Assembly: GCA_942493075.1 (NCBI GenBank)
Contig: OW818681.1
Span: forward strand, 1,612,001-1,676,000
Length of the DNA: 64,000 nt
Direction: 5' to 3'
Origin: JBBQYD01 sp942493075
GTDB taxonomy: Bacteria > Verrucomicrobiota > Verrucomicrobiia > Limisphaerales > UBA8199
Of the stretch, positions 50,285-60,274 are shown piece by piece. The stretch's first letter is position 1; each line of letters starts with the position of its first letter. The notes beneath the pieces are model-generated. The model was not told the origin of the DNA. It did not search any database and was given only the letters and a program-made list of their open reading frames with translations. A program made the translations under genes and the position numbers.

Positions 50285-52843
50285 ATGAATGGATCACACG
50301 GAGTTGCGAGGCCTGCTTGCGTGGAGGCCGACGAGGATGTTGAGCGCCTGCGGCGTCACTTGCGAGCATTGCGGCACAGCAACCGTGCGATGATTCGCGC
50401 CACCGACCAGTCACGTTACCTGGATGAAGTTTGCCAGATTGTTGTTCAGGATTGTGGTTATGCCATGGTGTGGATTGGCTTCGCCCAACATGATGCGGAA
50501 CGGAGAGTCATCCCTGTCAGCTTCGCGGGTTTCGAGGAGGGCTATCTGGAAACGCTGCATCTCACATGGTCTGATACTCCCCGAGGTCGAGGCCCCACGG
50601 GGATGGCGATCCGAACCGGAGAAGCCGTCGTCGTGGACGATATGCGTACCGATGAGCGGTTCACCCCCTGGCGTAGCGAGGCTCTGAAGCGGGGTTATGC
50701 TTCAGCGGTTAGCCTGCCGCTCATCACAGATGACAAGGTGGTTGGGACTCTCAACATTTACTCTGAAATGATCGGTGCCTTTTCAGGTCCCGGTCTTCCA
50801 GTGCTGTGCGACATAGCGGAGGACCTCGGGTATGGCATTGGAGCGTTACGCTTGCGGAAGGAACATGCTGAAGCCCGGGAGGCGATGGAAAGTATGTCCG
50901 GCTTCTTTAAGCGCCTGGGTGATAACTCTCCAGACATCGTTGCGAGGCGCGGTACCGATCGCCGCTTTATCTACGTGAACCCAGCGTTTGAAAGGCTGAC
51001 CGGCATCTCGAGTGTTGAGTTTCTGGGAAAGACCAACGAAGAGCTGTGCCTTTCGACCGATCTTTGCTTGCTCTGGGAGGAGCATTCCGATGTGATATCC
51101 GGCCAGCGCATTTCGAGCCGATTCCAATTTTCCTATCCATCCGTGAATGGGAAAGAGCACTGGTTCGACATGATGCTGGTGCCTGAATTTGACTCACATG
51201 GAAACCTGCAAAGTGAGCTGGCCATCGGCCGGGACATCACGGATCAACGAGAGATTCAGCGTGCTTTGCGTGAAAGCGAAGCGAAGTTCAGGCACATTTT
51301 TGAGGCGTCCAATGAAGGCATCTGGCTGCTGAACCAGGATGCCGAGGTTACTCTGGTTAACGGGAAGATGGCCGCCTTGCTGGGTTATACGCGTGAGGAG
51401 ATGCGTGGCCGCCGCAAAACCGAGTTTGTGCCTCCCGAGGATCTGGCTTCCGTGGAAGCTCTGCTGGCGCGTCGTCGCCGCGGCATCAGCGAGGAAGCGG
51501 ATGTTCGCTTCCAATGCAAGAGCGGCGAAGTGGTATGGACCCTGATGTCCGGCAGGGCGCTGCTTGATGACAGTGGCAGCTTCATTGGTATTCTGGATAT
51601 GATCACGGACATCACCGCTCGCAAACGGGCGGTGGATGCGTTGCGAGAAAGCGAAGAGCGATTCCGGTTGATGGCGGATGGCACGCCCGTGCTGATCTGG
51701 GTCCACGATCAGGCGGGGCGGTTGCAGTTCGTAAACTTGGCTTATTGCGCCTTCTTTGGGATCACCATTGACGAAGTCAGAGATGATGGCTGGCGTCCGC
51801 TTATTCATCCAGAGGATCTCAATGGCTACGTGCATGCGTTTTCTCAGTGTCACCAGGAGCGGCAGCCGTTTAAAGCCCAGGCCCGGGTGCGTCGCAGCGA
51901 CGGCCAGTGGCGCTGGGTAGAATCCCAGGCAGTGCCTCGATGGTCGGCCAGCGGCGAGTTCCTGGGGATGGTGGGAAGCAGTATGGACATCACCGAACGC
52001 AAGGATTTCCAGTCGGAACTTGAGCGGTTGGTTGCGGAGCGGACTGCCGCACTCCAGGAGATCACGGATCAGCTCAATTGCTTTGTGCATACCCTGGCTC
52101 ATGACTTTCGTGCACCGTTGCGCACCCAAAGCGGTTTGGCGGAGTTGCTGCTCAGCGAATATGGAGACGAATTGGGGGAGGGGAGACGACTCGCGGAATC
52201 CCTGGCCCGGTCTGCGGATCGGCAGCTTGGCCTGATTCAAGACTTGATGGAGCATGTGAGCCTTTGCCGAGCCGATCTTAACCTGGAGCCTGTCGTTCTA
52301 AGCAAAGTGCTTGAGGAGGTCCACGCTGATCTCGCCCTGGAATTTCAGCACGCAGAGGCATCACTGGATGCCCAGGGGCTGAACGGCCTGACGGTGAAAG
52401 CCAATCGTGCCGCCTTGCATCTCGTCTTGCTGAATTTTCTAACGAATGCCTTGAAATTCGTGAAACCGGGCACACGTCCGCAGATCGTTATTCGTGCTGA
52501 GTTCGGCCATACGCCGCCTGACCTGCGAGGCGGTCTGGGGCGGGGAGCATCCCAACTGGGAGCTCATGCCAGTCCCGTGCGTTTGTGGGTTGAAGATAAT
52601 GGTATGGGCATCAACCCCGAGCATATGGATAAAGTCTTCGGCTGGTTCCAACGCTTTCATCCAGCCGTTCCCGGCTCGGGCCTGGGTTTGGCGCTGGTGA
52701 AGAAGGCGGCTGAGCGTATGGGTGGAAAAGTAGGCGTGGAATCGGTGCCGGGGCAGGGCAGCCGTTTCTGGATAGAGCTTCACACAGAGTCCCGGATGGA
52801 TTCAAACAGTCGATCAACCGTGCCTGGGCAAGTTCTGCCATGA
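50285..52843 (+). CDS. GAF/PAS-domain sensor histidine kinase
   Basis: I start at ATG 50285 (MNGSHGVARPACVE), 852 residues, with no membrane helix, so it is cytoplasmic. A GAF domain at about 40-190 (EVCQIVVQDCGYAMVWIGFAQ...GYASAVSLPLITDDKVVGTLNIYS) is followed by three PAS domains (FFKRLGDNSPDIVARR, FRHIFEASNEGIWLLN, FRLMADGTPVLIWVHD). The last two carry clear PAC ends (ITDITARKRA, SMDITERKDF). The H-box has His near 605 in HTLAHDFRAPLRTQSG. The ATPase has NFLTNALKFV, DNGMGINPEHMDKVF and SGLGLALVKK. It likely senses a soluble or redox signal through GAF/PAS. No response regulator is adjacent. Confidence 0.88.
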   Translation: MNGSHGVARPACVEADEDVERLRRHLRALRHSNRAMIRATDQSRYLDEVCQIVVQDCGYAMVWIGFAQHDAERRVIPVSFAGFEEGYLETLHLTWSDTPRGRGPTGMAIRTGEAVVVDDMRTDERFTPWRSEALKRGYASAVSLPLITDDKVVGTLNIYSEMIGAFSGPGLPVLCDIAEDLGYGIGALRLRKEHAEAREAMESMSGFFKRLGDNSPDIVARRGTDRRFIYVNPAFERLTGISSVEFLGKTNEELCLSTDLCLLWEEHSDVISGQRISSRFQFSYPSVNGKEHWFDMMLVPEFDSHGNLQSELAIGRDITDQREIQRALRESEAKFRHIFEASNEGIWLLNQDAEVTLVNGKMAALLGYTREEMRGRRKTEFVPPEDLASVEALLARRRRGISEEADVRFQCKSGEVVWTLMSGRALLDDSGSFIGILDMITDITARKRAVDALRESEERFRLMADGTPVLIWVHDQAGRLQFVNLAYCAFFGITIDEVRDDGWRPLIHPEDLNGYVHAFSQCHQERQPFKAQARVRRSDGQWRWVESQAVPRWSASGEFLGMVGSSMDITERKDFQSELERLVAERTAALQEITDQLNCFVHTLAHDFRAPLRTQSGLAELLLSEYGDELGEGRRLAESLARSADRQLGLIQDLMEHVSLCRADLNLEPVVLSKVLEEVHADLALEFQHAEASLDAQGLNGLTVKANRAALHLVLLNFLTNALKFVKPGTRPQIVIRAEFGHTPPDLRGGLGRGASQLGAHASPVRLWVEDNGMGINPEHMDKVFGWFQRFHPAVPGSGLGLALVKKAAERMGGKVGVESVPGQGSRFWIELHTESRMDSNSRSTVPGQVLP

Positions 52844-52913
52844 CCCTCTGCGGTGCCTTCCTTTTAGCAGGTTCCATATTGATGTTGCTCGGCGGCTTGG
52901 GTATTTTGCCTGT

Positions 52914-54287
52914 ATGACTTTGACAGAAAAGATTCTGGCCCGTGCCGCCGGCAAAGCCCGAGTGGAGGCAGGCGAGAACGTTTGGGTAAGCGCAGATGTG
53001 CTGATGACCCACGATGTGTGCGGGCCCGGAACCATTGGCGTTTTTAAGCGCGAATTTGGCAAAGCAGCCAAGGTTTGGGATCGGAACCGGATTGTCATCA
53101 TTCCCGACCATTATATCTTTACAGCCGATTCCAAGAGCAACCGCAACGTGGATATTCTGCGGGATTTCGTGCGAGAGCAGGAGATCACTTATTTTTACGA
53201 TGTCATCGATGACCCTAACGGAAACTGGGTTTTTGATCCCACGAAAGGGAACCTAAAGCGGCAGTATGGTTCGCGCTACGCAGGAGTTTGCCACACCGCG
53301 CTGCCACAAAAGGGACATACCCGGCCGGGGGAGGTTCTTTTCGGAACGGATTCCCATACTTGCATGGCGGGAGCATTCAACCAATTCGCCACTGGCATCG
53401 GAAACACCGATGCTGGTTTTGTGATGGGCACAGGCAAGCTGTTGATCAAGGTGCCCGAAACCATGCATTTTCGTCTTGAAGGCGCGCTCCAACCCGGAGT
53501 GATGGCCAAGGACATCATCCTCCACTGCATTGGGGAAATTGGCTTTGATGGCGCCACCTACCGTGCGCTGCAATTTGATGGTCCGGGTGCCACCAGCCTC
53601 AGCATCGATGACCGCATGACCGTCGCGAACATGGCGATCGAAGCGGGAGGGAAGAACGGAATTTTCGAGTTTGATGCCCAGACCAAGGCTTTTGTGGATT
53701 ATCGGTGCAAGCTCAATGGGACGAAGTCCAGCTATGAGCCAGTCGAACGGGATACCAACGAGAAGTTCGTTTACGAGACGATCATTGATCTTTCCAAGCT
53801 GGAGCCCACCGTTGCCTGCCACCCCGATCCGGGCCAGCGCAAGCTCGCAAAGGAACTAAGCAATATCAAGCTGGACCGGGCATACATAGGCTCTTGCACC
53901 GGCGGCAAAACCAGCGATTTCCTGGAGTTCGCCCGGGTCTTGAGGGGCAAGAAGGTGCTGATCGATACCTTTGGCGTACCCGCTACACCAGAGATCGTCC
54001 ATGACTTGCAGACCTCACGTTGGGGCGATCAGACCATTTGGGAAATCCTGGTCAGTGCTGGTGTGCAGATGACCGAGAACGCCGGGTGTGCGGCCTGCCT
54101 CGGGGGGCCGGTGGATACCTTCGGGCGCATGAATGCCCCGTTGAAGTGCATCAGCGCTACCAACCGGAATTTCCCCGGACGAATGGGGCACAAGGATTCC
54201 CAGGTGTTCCTGGCTTCCCCGGCTACAGTTGCAGCAAGCGCTTTGACCGGGCGAATCACCGATCCTCGCGAGTATCTGCCAAGCTAA
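52914..54287 (+). CDS. leuC: Isopropylmalate dehydratase large subunit (LeuC family)
   Basis: The 457-residue product is an aconitase-family dehydratase large subunit, LeuC or a close homologue such as HacA/DmdA. Key stretches: MTLTEKILARAAGK, NVDILRDFVREQ, GEVLFGTDSHTCMAGAFNQFATGIG, and the 4Fe-4S cysteines in YIGSCTGGK and ENAGCAACLG. RITDPREYLP at the end is typical of LeuC. LeuC needs LeuD, which is not next to it; HacA-type proteins also work with a small partner. Its role, leucine synthesis most likely, is cytoplasmic. The next gene starts 12 bp downstream, though there is no functional link. Confidence 0.9.
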   Translation: MTLTEKILARAAGKARVEAGENVWVSADVLMTHDVCGPGTIGVFKREFGKAAKVWDRNRIVIIPDHYIFTADSKSNRNVDILRDFVREQEITYFYDVIDDPNGNWVFDPTKGNLKRQYGSRYAGVCHTALPQKGHTRPGEVLFGTDSHTCMAGAFNQFATGIGNTDAGFVMGTGKLLIKVPETMHFRLEGALQPGVMAKDIILHCIGEIGFDGATYRALQFDGPGATSLSIDDRMTVANMAIEAGGKNGIFEFDAQTKAFVDYRCKLNGTKSSYEPVERDTNEKFVYETIIDLSKLEPTVACHPDPGQRKLAKELSNIKLDRAYIGSCTGGKTSDFLEFARVLRGKKVLIDTFGVPATPEIVHDLQTSRWGDQTIWEILVSAGVQMTENAGCAACLGGPVDTFGRMNAPLKCISATNRNFPGRMGHKDSQVFLASPATVAASALTGRITDPREYLPS

Positions 54288-54299
54288 CGCGGTTTCAAA

Positions 54300-56213
54300 A
54301 TGGACCGCGAAGCTTGGGACAATTACCTGGAGAAGGGGATTCTCGGGCTGGTTTTGGGCATCCTGGTGCTGGGGCCCCTTTGTTTTGGGGCCGTCCATGC
54401 CATTCCGTTTGCCGGGATTCAAGCCCTCACTGCGCTGGTCCTGGTGCTGTGGGGGGCTCGGCTTTGGATTGACCCCAAACCGCGCCTCCTGTTCCCGCCT
54501 GTTTGCTGGGGGGTAGTGGCGTTTGTCATTTACGCTGGCTACCGGTACGCCACTGCGGACATCGAATACGTCGCTCGCTTGGAATGCATCCGTGTTCTGA
54601 TCTATGCGTCGCTGTTCTTCGCTGTTTTGAACAACCTGCATCGGCAGGAACATGCCAAGGTAATCGTCTATTCGATGATATTTCTGGCCATGTGCCTGGC
54701 AGCGGTCGGAGTTTATCAGTTTGCCGCCAACAGCAATCGTGTATGGCATTTGACCACGCCCTATGCTCACCGGGGCACTGGTACCTACATCAACGCCAAT
54801 CATTTCGGCGGGTTTCTGGAGTTGATCCTGCCCCTGGGATTGGCTCACGCGATGCTCGCCCGGGCAAAGATCGTGCCGCGTCTTCTCTTTGGCTACGCAT
54901 CGCTGGTCATTCTGGCAGGGATAGCAGTCACCGTTTCCCGCGGCGCATGGTTGAGTACCGCGATAGCGCTCACTTTATTAAGCGTTGTTTTGATGAGCTA
55001 CCGCCATTACCGCATCCCGATCATTGTGGCTCTGCTGCTCACGTTGGGCGCTGGAGGAATCTTCGTAAAAAACAGCGTGTCCGCCCAGTTGCGATTGCGC
55101 CAGCTTGTGTCTGGCGACAAGGAGCAAGAGGTGGATGACAGCTTGCGATTCACGCTTTGGCAACCCGCTATTGAGATCTGGAAGGAAGACCCCTGGCTGG
55201 GGGCGGGACCTGCCCATTTTGATCATCGTTTTCGCGCTTATCGTCCGCTGACGGTTCAAAAACAACCGCACCGGGTACACAATGACTATCTGAACACTCT
55301 GGTTGACTGGGGGATCATCGGTTTTGCACTCGTGGGCGCTTGCTGGGCGTTACTGGCGTGGGGCTTGGCTAGAACCTGGAGTTTTGTGCGAGGCTCCTAC
55401 TCGGAATTGGGAGAGCGCAAAGGCAGCAATAAGTTTGCCGTCGTGCTGGGCACCTCCCTGGGACTGCTGGCGATTCTGATCCATTCCGTCGTGGACTTCA
55501 ACATGCACATACCGGCGAACGCCATCCTGGTCGTGGTCTGGATGGCATTACTGGCGAGTCATATTCGTTTTGCCACAGAACGGTTCTGGCATTCCCCTGG
55601 GATCGTGGGGCGTTGCTTAACGACGCTGCTCATGGCATCCACCTGTTTTGTGCTCATCTTCACTGGCTGGAAGCGTGTTTGGGAGGAGCGCTGGACGGCC
55701 CGGGCCAAGGCCGCTGAACTGTATTCTGCCCAGCAGATCGATTACCTGAGAAGAGCCCATGCAGTTGAGCCGCGCAACTCGGCTACCACCTATGCCATAG
55801 GGGAGGCCCTTCGCTTTCGAAGTCAGAATGATACGGGTGACTATCGTGTCACGGGGGAGGAAGCTCTCAAATGGTATGGGTTGGGTATCCAGCTCAATCC
55901 CTGGGATGGCTACAATTTCCTTAGATACGGCATGAGCCTGGCCTGGTTGGGGCGGGCGGAGGAATCCTGGGTTTATTTGAACAAGGCGGAGGCTCTGGAC
56001 CCGCAGGGTTATTACATGCTATCCCAGATAGGCATTAGTTACATACAGGCGGAGAAGTATGCGGCGGCGCGGCAATGGCTTCTTCGCTCCGTGAAATTAC
56101 GATGGGGGGATAACGCTATAGCGCACCAGTACCTTGGCATCTGCGAGGCTCGTATGCAGGAGGAAGCGGCGCTGTCATTGAGGCTTCGCGGAACTGGTGG
56201 GCAGGCCAAATAG
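54300..56213 (+). CDS. O-antigen ligase-like membrane protein with TPR tail
   Basis: The 637-residue product has about twelve membrane helices in residues 15-470. The ligase-like motif is RVHNDYLNTLVDWGIIGF in a long periplasmic loop, as in Wzy/WaaL family proteins, preceded by GTYINANHFGGFLELILPLGL and SRGAWLSTAIALTLLSV. A C-terminal tail of 160 residues holds tetratricopeptide-type repeats (LYSAQQIDYLRRAHAVEPRN, ALKWYGLGIQLNPWDGYNF, EESWVYLNKAEALDPQGYY). It probably joins or polymerises surface polysaccharides or modifies a glycoprotein. Which substrate is unknown; no other polysaccharide genes are adjacent. Confidence 0.85.
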   Translation: MDREAWDNYLEKGILGLVLGILVLGPLCFGAVHAIPFAGIQALTALVLVLWGARLWIDPKPRLLFPPVCWGVVAFVIYAGYRYATADIEYVARLECIRVLIYASLFFAVLNNLHRQEHAKVIVYSMIFLAMCLAAVGVYQFAANSNRVWHLTTPYAHRGTGTYINANHFGGFLELILPLGLAHAMLARAKIVPRLLFGYASLVILAGIAVTVSRGAWLSTAIALTLLSVVLMSYRHYRIPIIVALLLTLGAGGIFVKNSVSAQLRLRQLVSGDKEQEVDDSLRFTLWQPAIEIWKEDPWLGAGPAHFDHRFRAYRPLTVQKQPHRVHNDYLNTLVDWGIIGFALVGACWALLAWGLARTWSFVRGSYSELGERKGSNKFAVVLGTSLGLLAILIHSVVDFNMHIPANAILVVVWMALLASHIRFATERFWHSPGIVGRCLTTLLMASTCFVLIFTGWKRVWEERWTARAKAAELYSAQQIDYLRRAHAVEPRNSATTYAIGEALRFRSQNDTGDYRVTGEEALKWYGLGIQLNPWDGYNFLRYGMSLAWLGRAEESWVYLNKAEALDPQGYYMLSQIGISYIQAEKYAAARQWLLRSVKLRWGDNAIAHQYLGICEARMQEEAALSLRLRGTGGQAK

Positions 56214-56364
56214 CGGAGGGAATGCAAGCTTTTGACAGCCATTTATCTGCTGATATTGTTCTAGAGGAGAATTGGCCAAAAAAAATTGCACTATTCGTTT
56301 GACAATATTGATGTTGAACATAGAATGCGGATGGAATGAGTCAGTCCATTTAGCAGGAGTCACT

Positions 56365-57186
56365 ATGAAAAAAATTCAAAGTTATTTTCAAAACCTAATC
56401 GTCTGCGGTATCGCTCTGGCCTTGGTCAGTGGCGCTCAAGCACAATCACAGGGCACGGCTAAAGTCATCCGCGTCAAGGGCTCGGCGCGCTACACCACAG
56501 ATAATAATTCCTGGCAGCCCCTTAAGGCTGGCATGGTAATCAAACCCGGATCAACCATTCAGACCGGTGTTGAGCGTGGTTCCTATGTCGATATCATCAC
56601 CAGCGATTCCGATTCCAAGCTTCCGACTCCAGCCATTTTCGGCGGTGCCGGTGGTGGGGCGGGTGCTGCTGGCGGTAATGGTGGCTCTGGAGCTAAAGCT
56701 GCTGCCAAGCAGAACGTGATTCGCCTGTGGGAAAACACTCTTCTCGGAGTGGACAAGCTGAACAGCACCTCGACGGGCGCTGGCGTTGTCAGCGAAACCG
56801 AGTTGAACCTCAAGGCTGGCCGCGTTCTGGGTTCCGTTAACAAACTCTCCGCTGGATCGACCTACGAGATCAAGCTGCCGAACGGCGTTGCTGGTATTCG
56901 CGGCACCGATTTCGAGATCAGCTCCACGGGCGTGCTGAAAGTAATCAGTGGTGAAGTCGTTCTCGCGTTTGTGAATTCCTCCACCGGCGAGACCGTAACG
57001 GTCCGCTTGCGCGCTGGAGATAGCTACAACACGGGCACGCAGATCATCAGCCAGATTCCGCAGAGCGAAATTCTCTCCCTGCAGACCACGCTTGAAGGGA
57101 TAACTCGCATCGTTACCTCATCTGCAAGCACCCCGATCACCGTCGTACGCGACGAGACTATCGAATACGTTTCCCCGACCGAATAG
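56365..57186 (+). CDS. Secreted FecR-domain protein
   Basis: I start at ATG 56365 (MKKIQSYFQNLIVCG), with AGGAG ending six bases upstream; the longer frame is not needed. The 273-residue product has a signal peptide (IALALVSGAQA) and a FecR-type beta domain (TAKVIRVKGSARYTTDNNSW, GMVIKPGSTIQTGVERGSYVDI, TYEIKLPNGVAGIRGTDFEI, VISGEVVLAF). A glycine/alanine-rich linker (GGAGGGAGAAGGNGG) lies in the middle. It is paired with a CHASE2 cyclase gene, a common combination, so it may sense or scaffold in the periplasm. A terminator separates the two. Confidence 0.8.
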   Translation: MKKIQSYFQNLIVCGIALALVSGAQAQSQGTAKVIRVKGSARYTTDNNSWQPLKAGMVIKPGSTIQTGVERGSYVDIITSDSDSKLPTPAIFGGAGGGAGAAGGNGGSGAKAAAKQNVIRLWENTLLGVDKLNSTSTGAGVVSETELNLKAGRVLGSVNKLSAGSTYEIKLPNGVAGIRGTDFEISSTGVLKVISGEVVLAFVNSSTGETVTVRLRAGDSYNTGTQIISQIPQSEILSLQTTLEGITRIVTSSASTPITVVRDETIEYVSPTE

Positions 57187-57225
57187 TTTCGGCAAGGACT
57201 AAATCGACTGTCCATTCTTTTCATC

Positions 57226-57260
57226 AGCCAGAGCAGCCTTGTGTTGCTCTGGCTTTTTTG
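57226..57260 (+). terminator. Terminator/attenuator between FecR and cyclase genes
   Basis: Arms AGCCAGAGCA (57226-57235) and TGCTCTGGCT (57245-57254) are followed by a T-run. The run ends only about 15 bases before the GTG proposed for the cyclase, so it could attenuate the cyclase instead of cleanly ending the operon. Confidence 0.8.
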
Positions 57261-57274
57261 TTTTCTTTTTTACT

Positions 57275-59599
57275 GTGAAGCTCAAGCCCCTCAAGCTGGT
57301 TCCCGCTCTCATCGTGTTGAGCGTGGTGGTGGGCTTCTCTCTGATCCGGATCCTTGATTGGGATTTGTTCGAGCGGCTGGAGTGCATGACCTACGACATG
57401 CGCCTTAGGCAAGCCTTACGATCTCCCACCCCGGTTTCCACAAACCTCGGGTTCATCTTCATCGACGAAGACAGCATCCGCGCGGTTCAGGATCGCTCCC
57501 TGGGGTATACGTTTGGCCTTTACTGGCCACGCCAGGTTTACGCCCGCATCGTTAATGAGCTAAGAGAGCAGGGTGCAACGGCGATTGCTTTCGACGTTAT
57601 TTTCGGGAACTTGCGTCCTGACCACCCCCCGGTGCTGCTCGCGGGCAATAAAATCATGGAGTCGGATGAGTTCTTTGCCTACGAGTTGCAGCAGTCCAGC
57701 AACGTGATTTTGGCCGTGACACGCGATTTGCAGCCGCCGGTCCTGTTCTCTACCAATGCCGCGGCACTTGGCGACATTTCCACAGATAAAGATCCCGATG
57801 GCATTCTGCGCAAAGCTCGGGCCTTTCAGGTTTATCGGCATTGGCACGAGGCATTCCGTCAGGTTGAGTCCGATCCAGGGTATGGGATTGATCTGCAAAC
57901 AGCAGAAATCCGAAGTAATACCGTGGTGCTGCCGCGCAGCAACGGCGAGCAGATTCAGTTTCCGCTTGACGCTGAAGGGCGCTTTTCCCTCGTGGATTTC
58001 TACGGAGACGATCTGCCCAAGGGCATGCCCGAGAAGGCAAAGCCTTTCACCGAGGAGCGTGTATGGCACATGGGCGTCGCACTGGCAGCAAGGGAACTGG
58101 GTCTCGACCTCGATCAAGCCCAGGTTGATCTGGAGGGAGGGTTCATCGCCCTTTCAGGATCAAACGGCCAGAGGAGGGTTATTCCCGTGGACCATTCGGG
58201 CTGCTTCTACATCGACTGGTGCATGCCCCCGGAACACCCACAACTCCTTCGCGAGAGTGTTCAAAGTTTGCTGCGACAAAACCTTGCCCGTTCTGAATCC
58301 GTGGGTGGAGGCTCGACAAACCGCTGGGCCGGCAAGCTGGCGATTGTGGGATCAGCCGCGATGGTAGGGAACGATCTTACGGACCGCGGCGCTACGCCAC
58401 TGCGTGCTGATACTCTGCTGGTGGCCAAACATTGGAATGTAGCGAACTCCATTATCAACGATTCGTTTGTCCGCAGGACCGGTCTTCTTACGGACCTGCT
58501 GCTCATTCTGGGAATGGGAATACTGGCAGCGGTGCTCACATGGGAATTCCGTGCCGTACAAGCCTTCCTCCTGGTATTGCTGTTGGCCATCGCTTATGTC
58601 CTGATCACCATAGCTATGTTTATCGAGACCCGGTGGTGGATGCCGATCGCCATACCCGTTATAGGCTCTCTGGTGGTGATGCATCTCTCGCTGGTAACTT
58701 GGAAAGTGGTCTTTGAGCAGGCGGATAAGCGCCGGGTCAAATCGCTCTTCTCCAAGGTAGTTTCTCCGAAAATCGTGAACGAGTTGTTGATCTCGGAGAG
58801 TCTCAAACTAGGCGGTGCGCGGCGGGAAATCACAGTCATGTTCGCCGATGTGCGTGGTTTTACTGAGTTGACGGATCGCACTCAGGAACACGTGGCCGAT
58901 TACGTTACCCGCAAGAAACTAGTCGGTCCAGCAGCCGAAGCAGCGTTTGACGAACAGGCCCGAGATACCCTGGAGACCGTGAATACCTATTTGGGCTTGG
59001 TGGCTGACACGATCATCCGATACGACGGCACCTTGGATAAGTTCATTGGGGATTGTGTGATGGCCTTCTGGGGCGCGCCTACCTCCAACACGAAGCATGC
59101 GGTAGCCTGCGTTCGAGCCGCCATCGCTGCGCAGCGGGCCATTGCGGAACTCAACGAGCAACGAGCCCTGGAGAACCAGCGGCGCGAACTCGAGAATATG
59201 ACCCGCATCGCGAATGGACTCGAACCGCTGCTGCCTTTGCCTTTGCTTCTTCTAGGCTCAGGCATCAATACCGGCATGGCAATCGTTGGCCTGATGGGCT
59301 CCAAGGCCGAGACCTGCAATTACACGGTCTTTGGGCGCGAGGTGAACCTGGCCAGCCGCCTGGAAAGCCTTTCAGGGCGTGGCCGCATTTTTATCAGTCA
59401 GGCGACCTACGAGCACTTGCGACGCGATGATCCGGACTTGGCGGCCACTTGCGTTGCCTTGCCCCCAGTGCTGGTGAAAGGCATCCGCAGTGAAGTCTCC
59501 GTCTTTGAAGTTCCGTGGAAGCTCACCGGGACCGCTATTATGCCTGCGGTCCCAAGTGCTCAACCAGATACCGACTCGCTACAGTACCGGCTTAAATAA
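57275..59599 (+). CDS. CHASE2-domain adenylate/guanylate cyclase
   Basis: I take GTG 57275 (VKLKPLKLVPALIVLS) as start, 774 residues; the frame to 57239 runs through the terminator. A signal anchor (ALIVLSVVVGFSLIRIL) opens into a periplasmic CHASE2 sensor domain, residues 30-390 (LECMTYDMRLRQAL, GFIFIDEDSIRAVQ, YARIVNELREQGATAIAFDVIF, WAGKLAIVGSAAM). Three membrane helices follow (FLLVLLLAIAYVLITIAMF and neighbours). The cytoplasmic class III cyclase has ITVMFADVRGFTELTDR with metal-binding Asp, LDKFIGDCVMAFWGAP, GINTGMAIVGLMGS and NYTVFGREVNLASRLES. It makes cAMP (or cGMP) from an envelope signal, perhaps via the FecR protein. Confidence 0.92.
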   Translation: MKLKPLKLVPALIVLSVVVGFSLIRILDWDLFERLECMTYDMRLRQALRSPTPVSTNLGFIFIDEDSIRAVQDRSLGYTFGLYWPRQVYARIVNELREQGATAIAFDVIFGNLRPDHPPVLLAGNKIMESDEFFAYELQQSSNVILAVTRDLQPPVLFSTNAAALGDISTDKDPDGILRKARAFQVYRHWHEAFRQVESDPGYGIDLQTAEIRSNTVVLPRSNGEQIQFPLDAEGRFSLVDFYGDDLPKGMPEKAKPFTEERVWHMGVALAARELGLDLDQAQVDLEGGFIALSGSNGQRRVIPVDHSGCFYIDWCMPPEHPQLLRESVQSLLRQNLARSESVGGGSTNRWAGKLAIVGSAAMVGNDLTDRGATPLRADTLLVAKHWNVANSIINDSFVRRTGLLTDLLLILGMGILAAVLTWEFRAVQAFLLVLLLAIAYVLITIAMFIETRWWMPIAIPVIGSLVVMHLSLVTWKVVFEQADKRRVKSLFSKVVSPKIVNELLISESLKLGGARREITVMFADVRGFTELTDRTQEHVADYVTRKKLVGPAAEAAFDEQARDTLETVNTYLGLVADTIIRYDGTLDKFIGDCVMAFWGAPTSNTKHAVACVRAAIAAQRAIAELNEQRALENQRRELENMTRIANGLEPLLPLPLLLLGSGINTGMAIVGLMGSKAETCNYTVFGREVNLASRLESLSGRGRIFISQATYEHLRRDDPDLAATCVALPPVLVKGIRSEVSVFEVPWKLTGTAIMPAVPSAQPDTDSLQYRLK

Positions 59600-59617
59600 G
59601 CGGGAAGCAGCCGCGGC

Positions 59618-60205
59618 TTAGTCCAGACGCTTAAGACGAATGTCCGTTTCTATGACTCGCCCATCCTTTGCGTTGATACGGGTCTGCGCGACTTCGGCGT
59701 CCTTGGTTGAATCTCGCAACTTGGGCGCCCAGAGGCTTACAAACCATACGGGCTCGCCCGTATCGAGCACTTGAAGCTTCAAACGGCTTGCTGAGATTTT
59801 GATCGTTTTTAGCAACGGCTGCTCCATCGCGATCTGAAGGGCCTCTTTCGAATCTACCTTAAGATCCTCCAAGTCCATCGGACGTGGACTGCCGCTCATG
59901 AAATCAAAAAACTTGGCCCCCCTTTTAACACTCATCATTTGGCCTGCGCCGAACTTGACCTCGACCGCCTTGTTGCGAGCCAATGGATCATAATACACGA
60001 CGGACCAAACATTGGGCTCAGGGCTGGCAATGGATTTTTCAGAGCGCAGCAGGGCAATCTTGTTCTTGGACTGCTCGCCAACATAGCGATTTCCTTCTTT
60101 GACCAACTCGAAAGCTGATTTTTCAGCGGCTCCTGCGAACAGTTGCGCAGCCGCAAAAAGGCTGAGAGTTAGGAGCTGAGCCTGTAATGTGACGTTCTTA
60201 CTCAT
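59618..60205 (-). CDS. Secreted hypothetical protein
   Basis: The 195-residue product has a signal peptide (LLTLSLFAAAQLFAGAAE) and a mixed alpha/beta body that may form two PepSY-like halves (SAFELVKEGNRYVGEQSKNKI, DSKEALQIAMEQPLLKTIKI) with strands such as KLQVLDTGEPVWFVSLWAP and VAQTRINAKDGRVIETD. The helix followed by VWFVSL and DGRVI resembles the PepSY pattern, but this is only by eye. It converges with the cyclase gene, with a spacer of 18 bp. Function unknown. Confidence 0.6.
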   Translation of the reverse strand: MSKNVTLQAQLLTLSLFAAAQLFAGAAEKSAFELVKEGNRYVGEQSKNKIALLRSEKSIASPEPNVWSVVYYDPLARNKAVEVKFGAGQMMSVKRGAKFFDFMSGSPRPMDLEDLKVDSKEALQIAMEQPLLKTIKISASRLKLQVLDTGEPVWFVSLWAPKLRDSTKDAEVAQTRINAKDGRVIETDIRLKRLD

Positions 60206-60274
60206 GCCCAGACTATAATTCCCTTATTTTAGAAGACAACCCCTCTCAACACCCATGTCTTTCGCGCGCTTACC

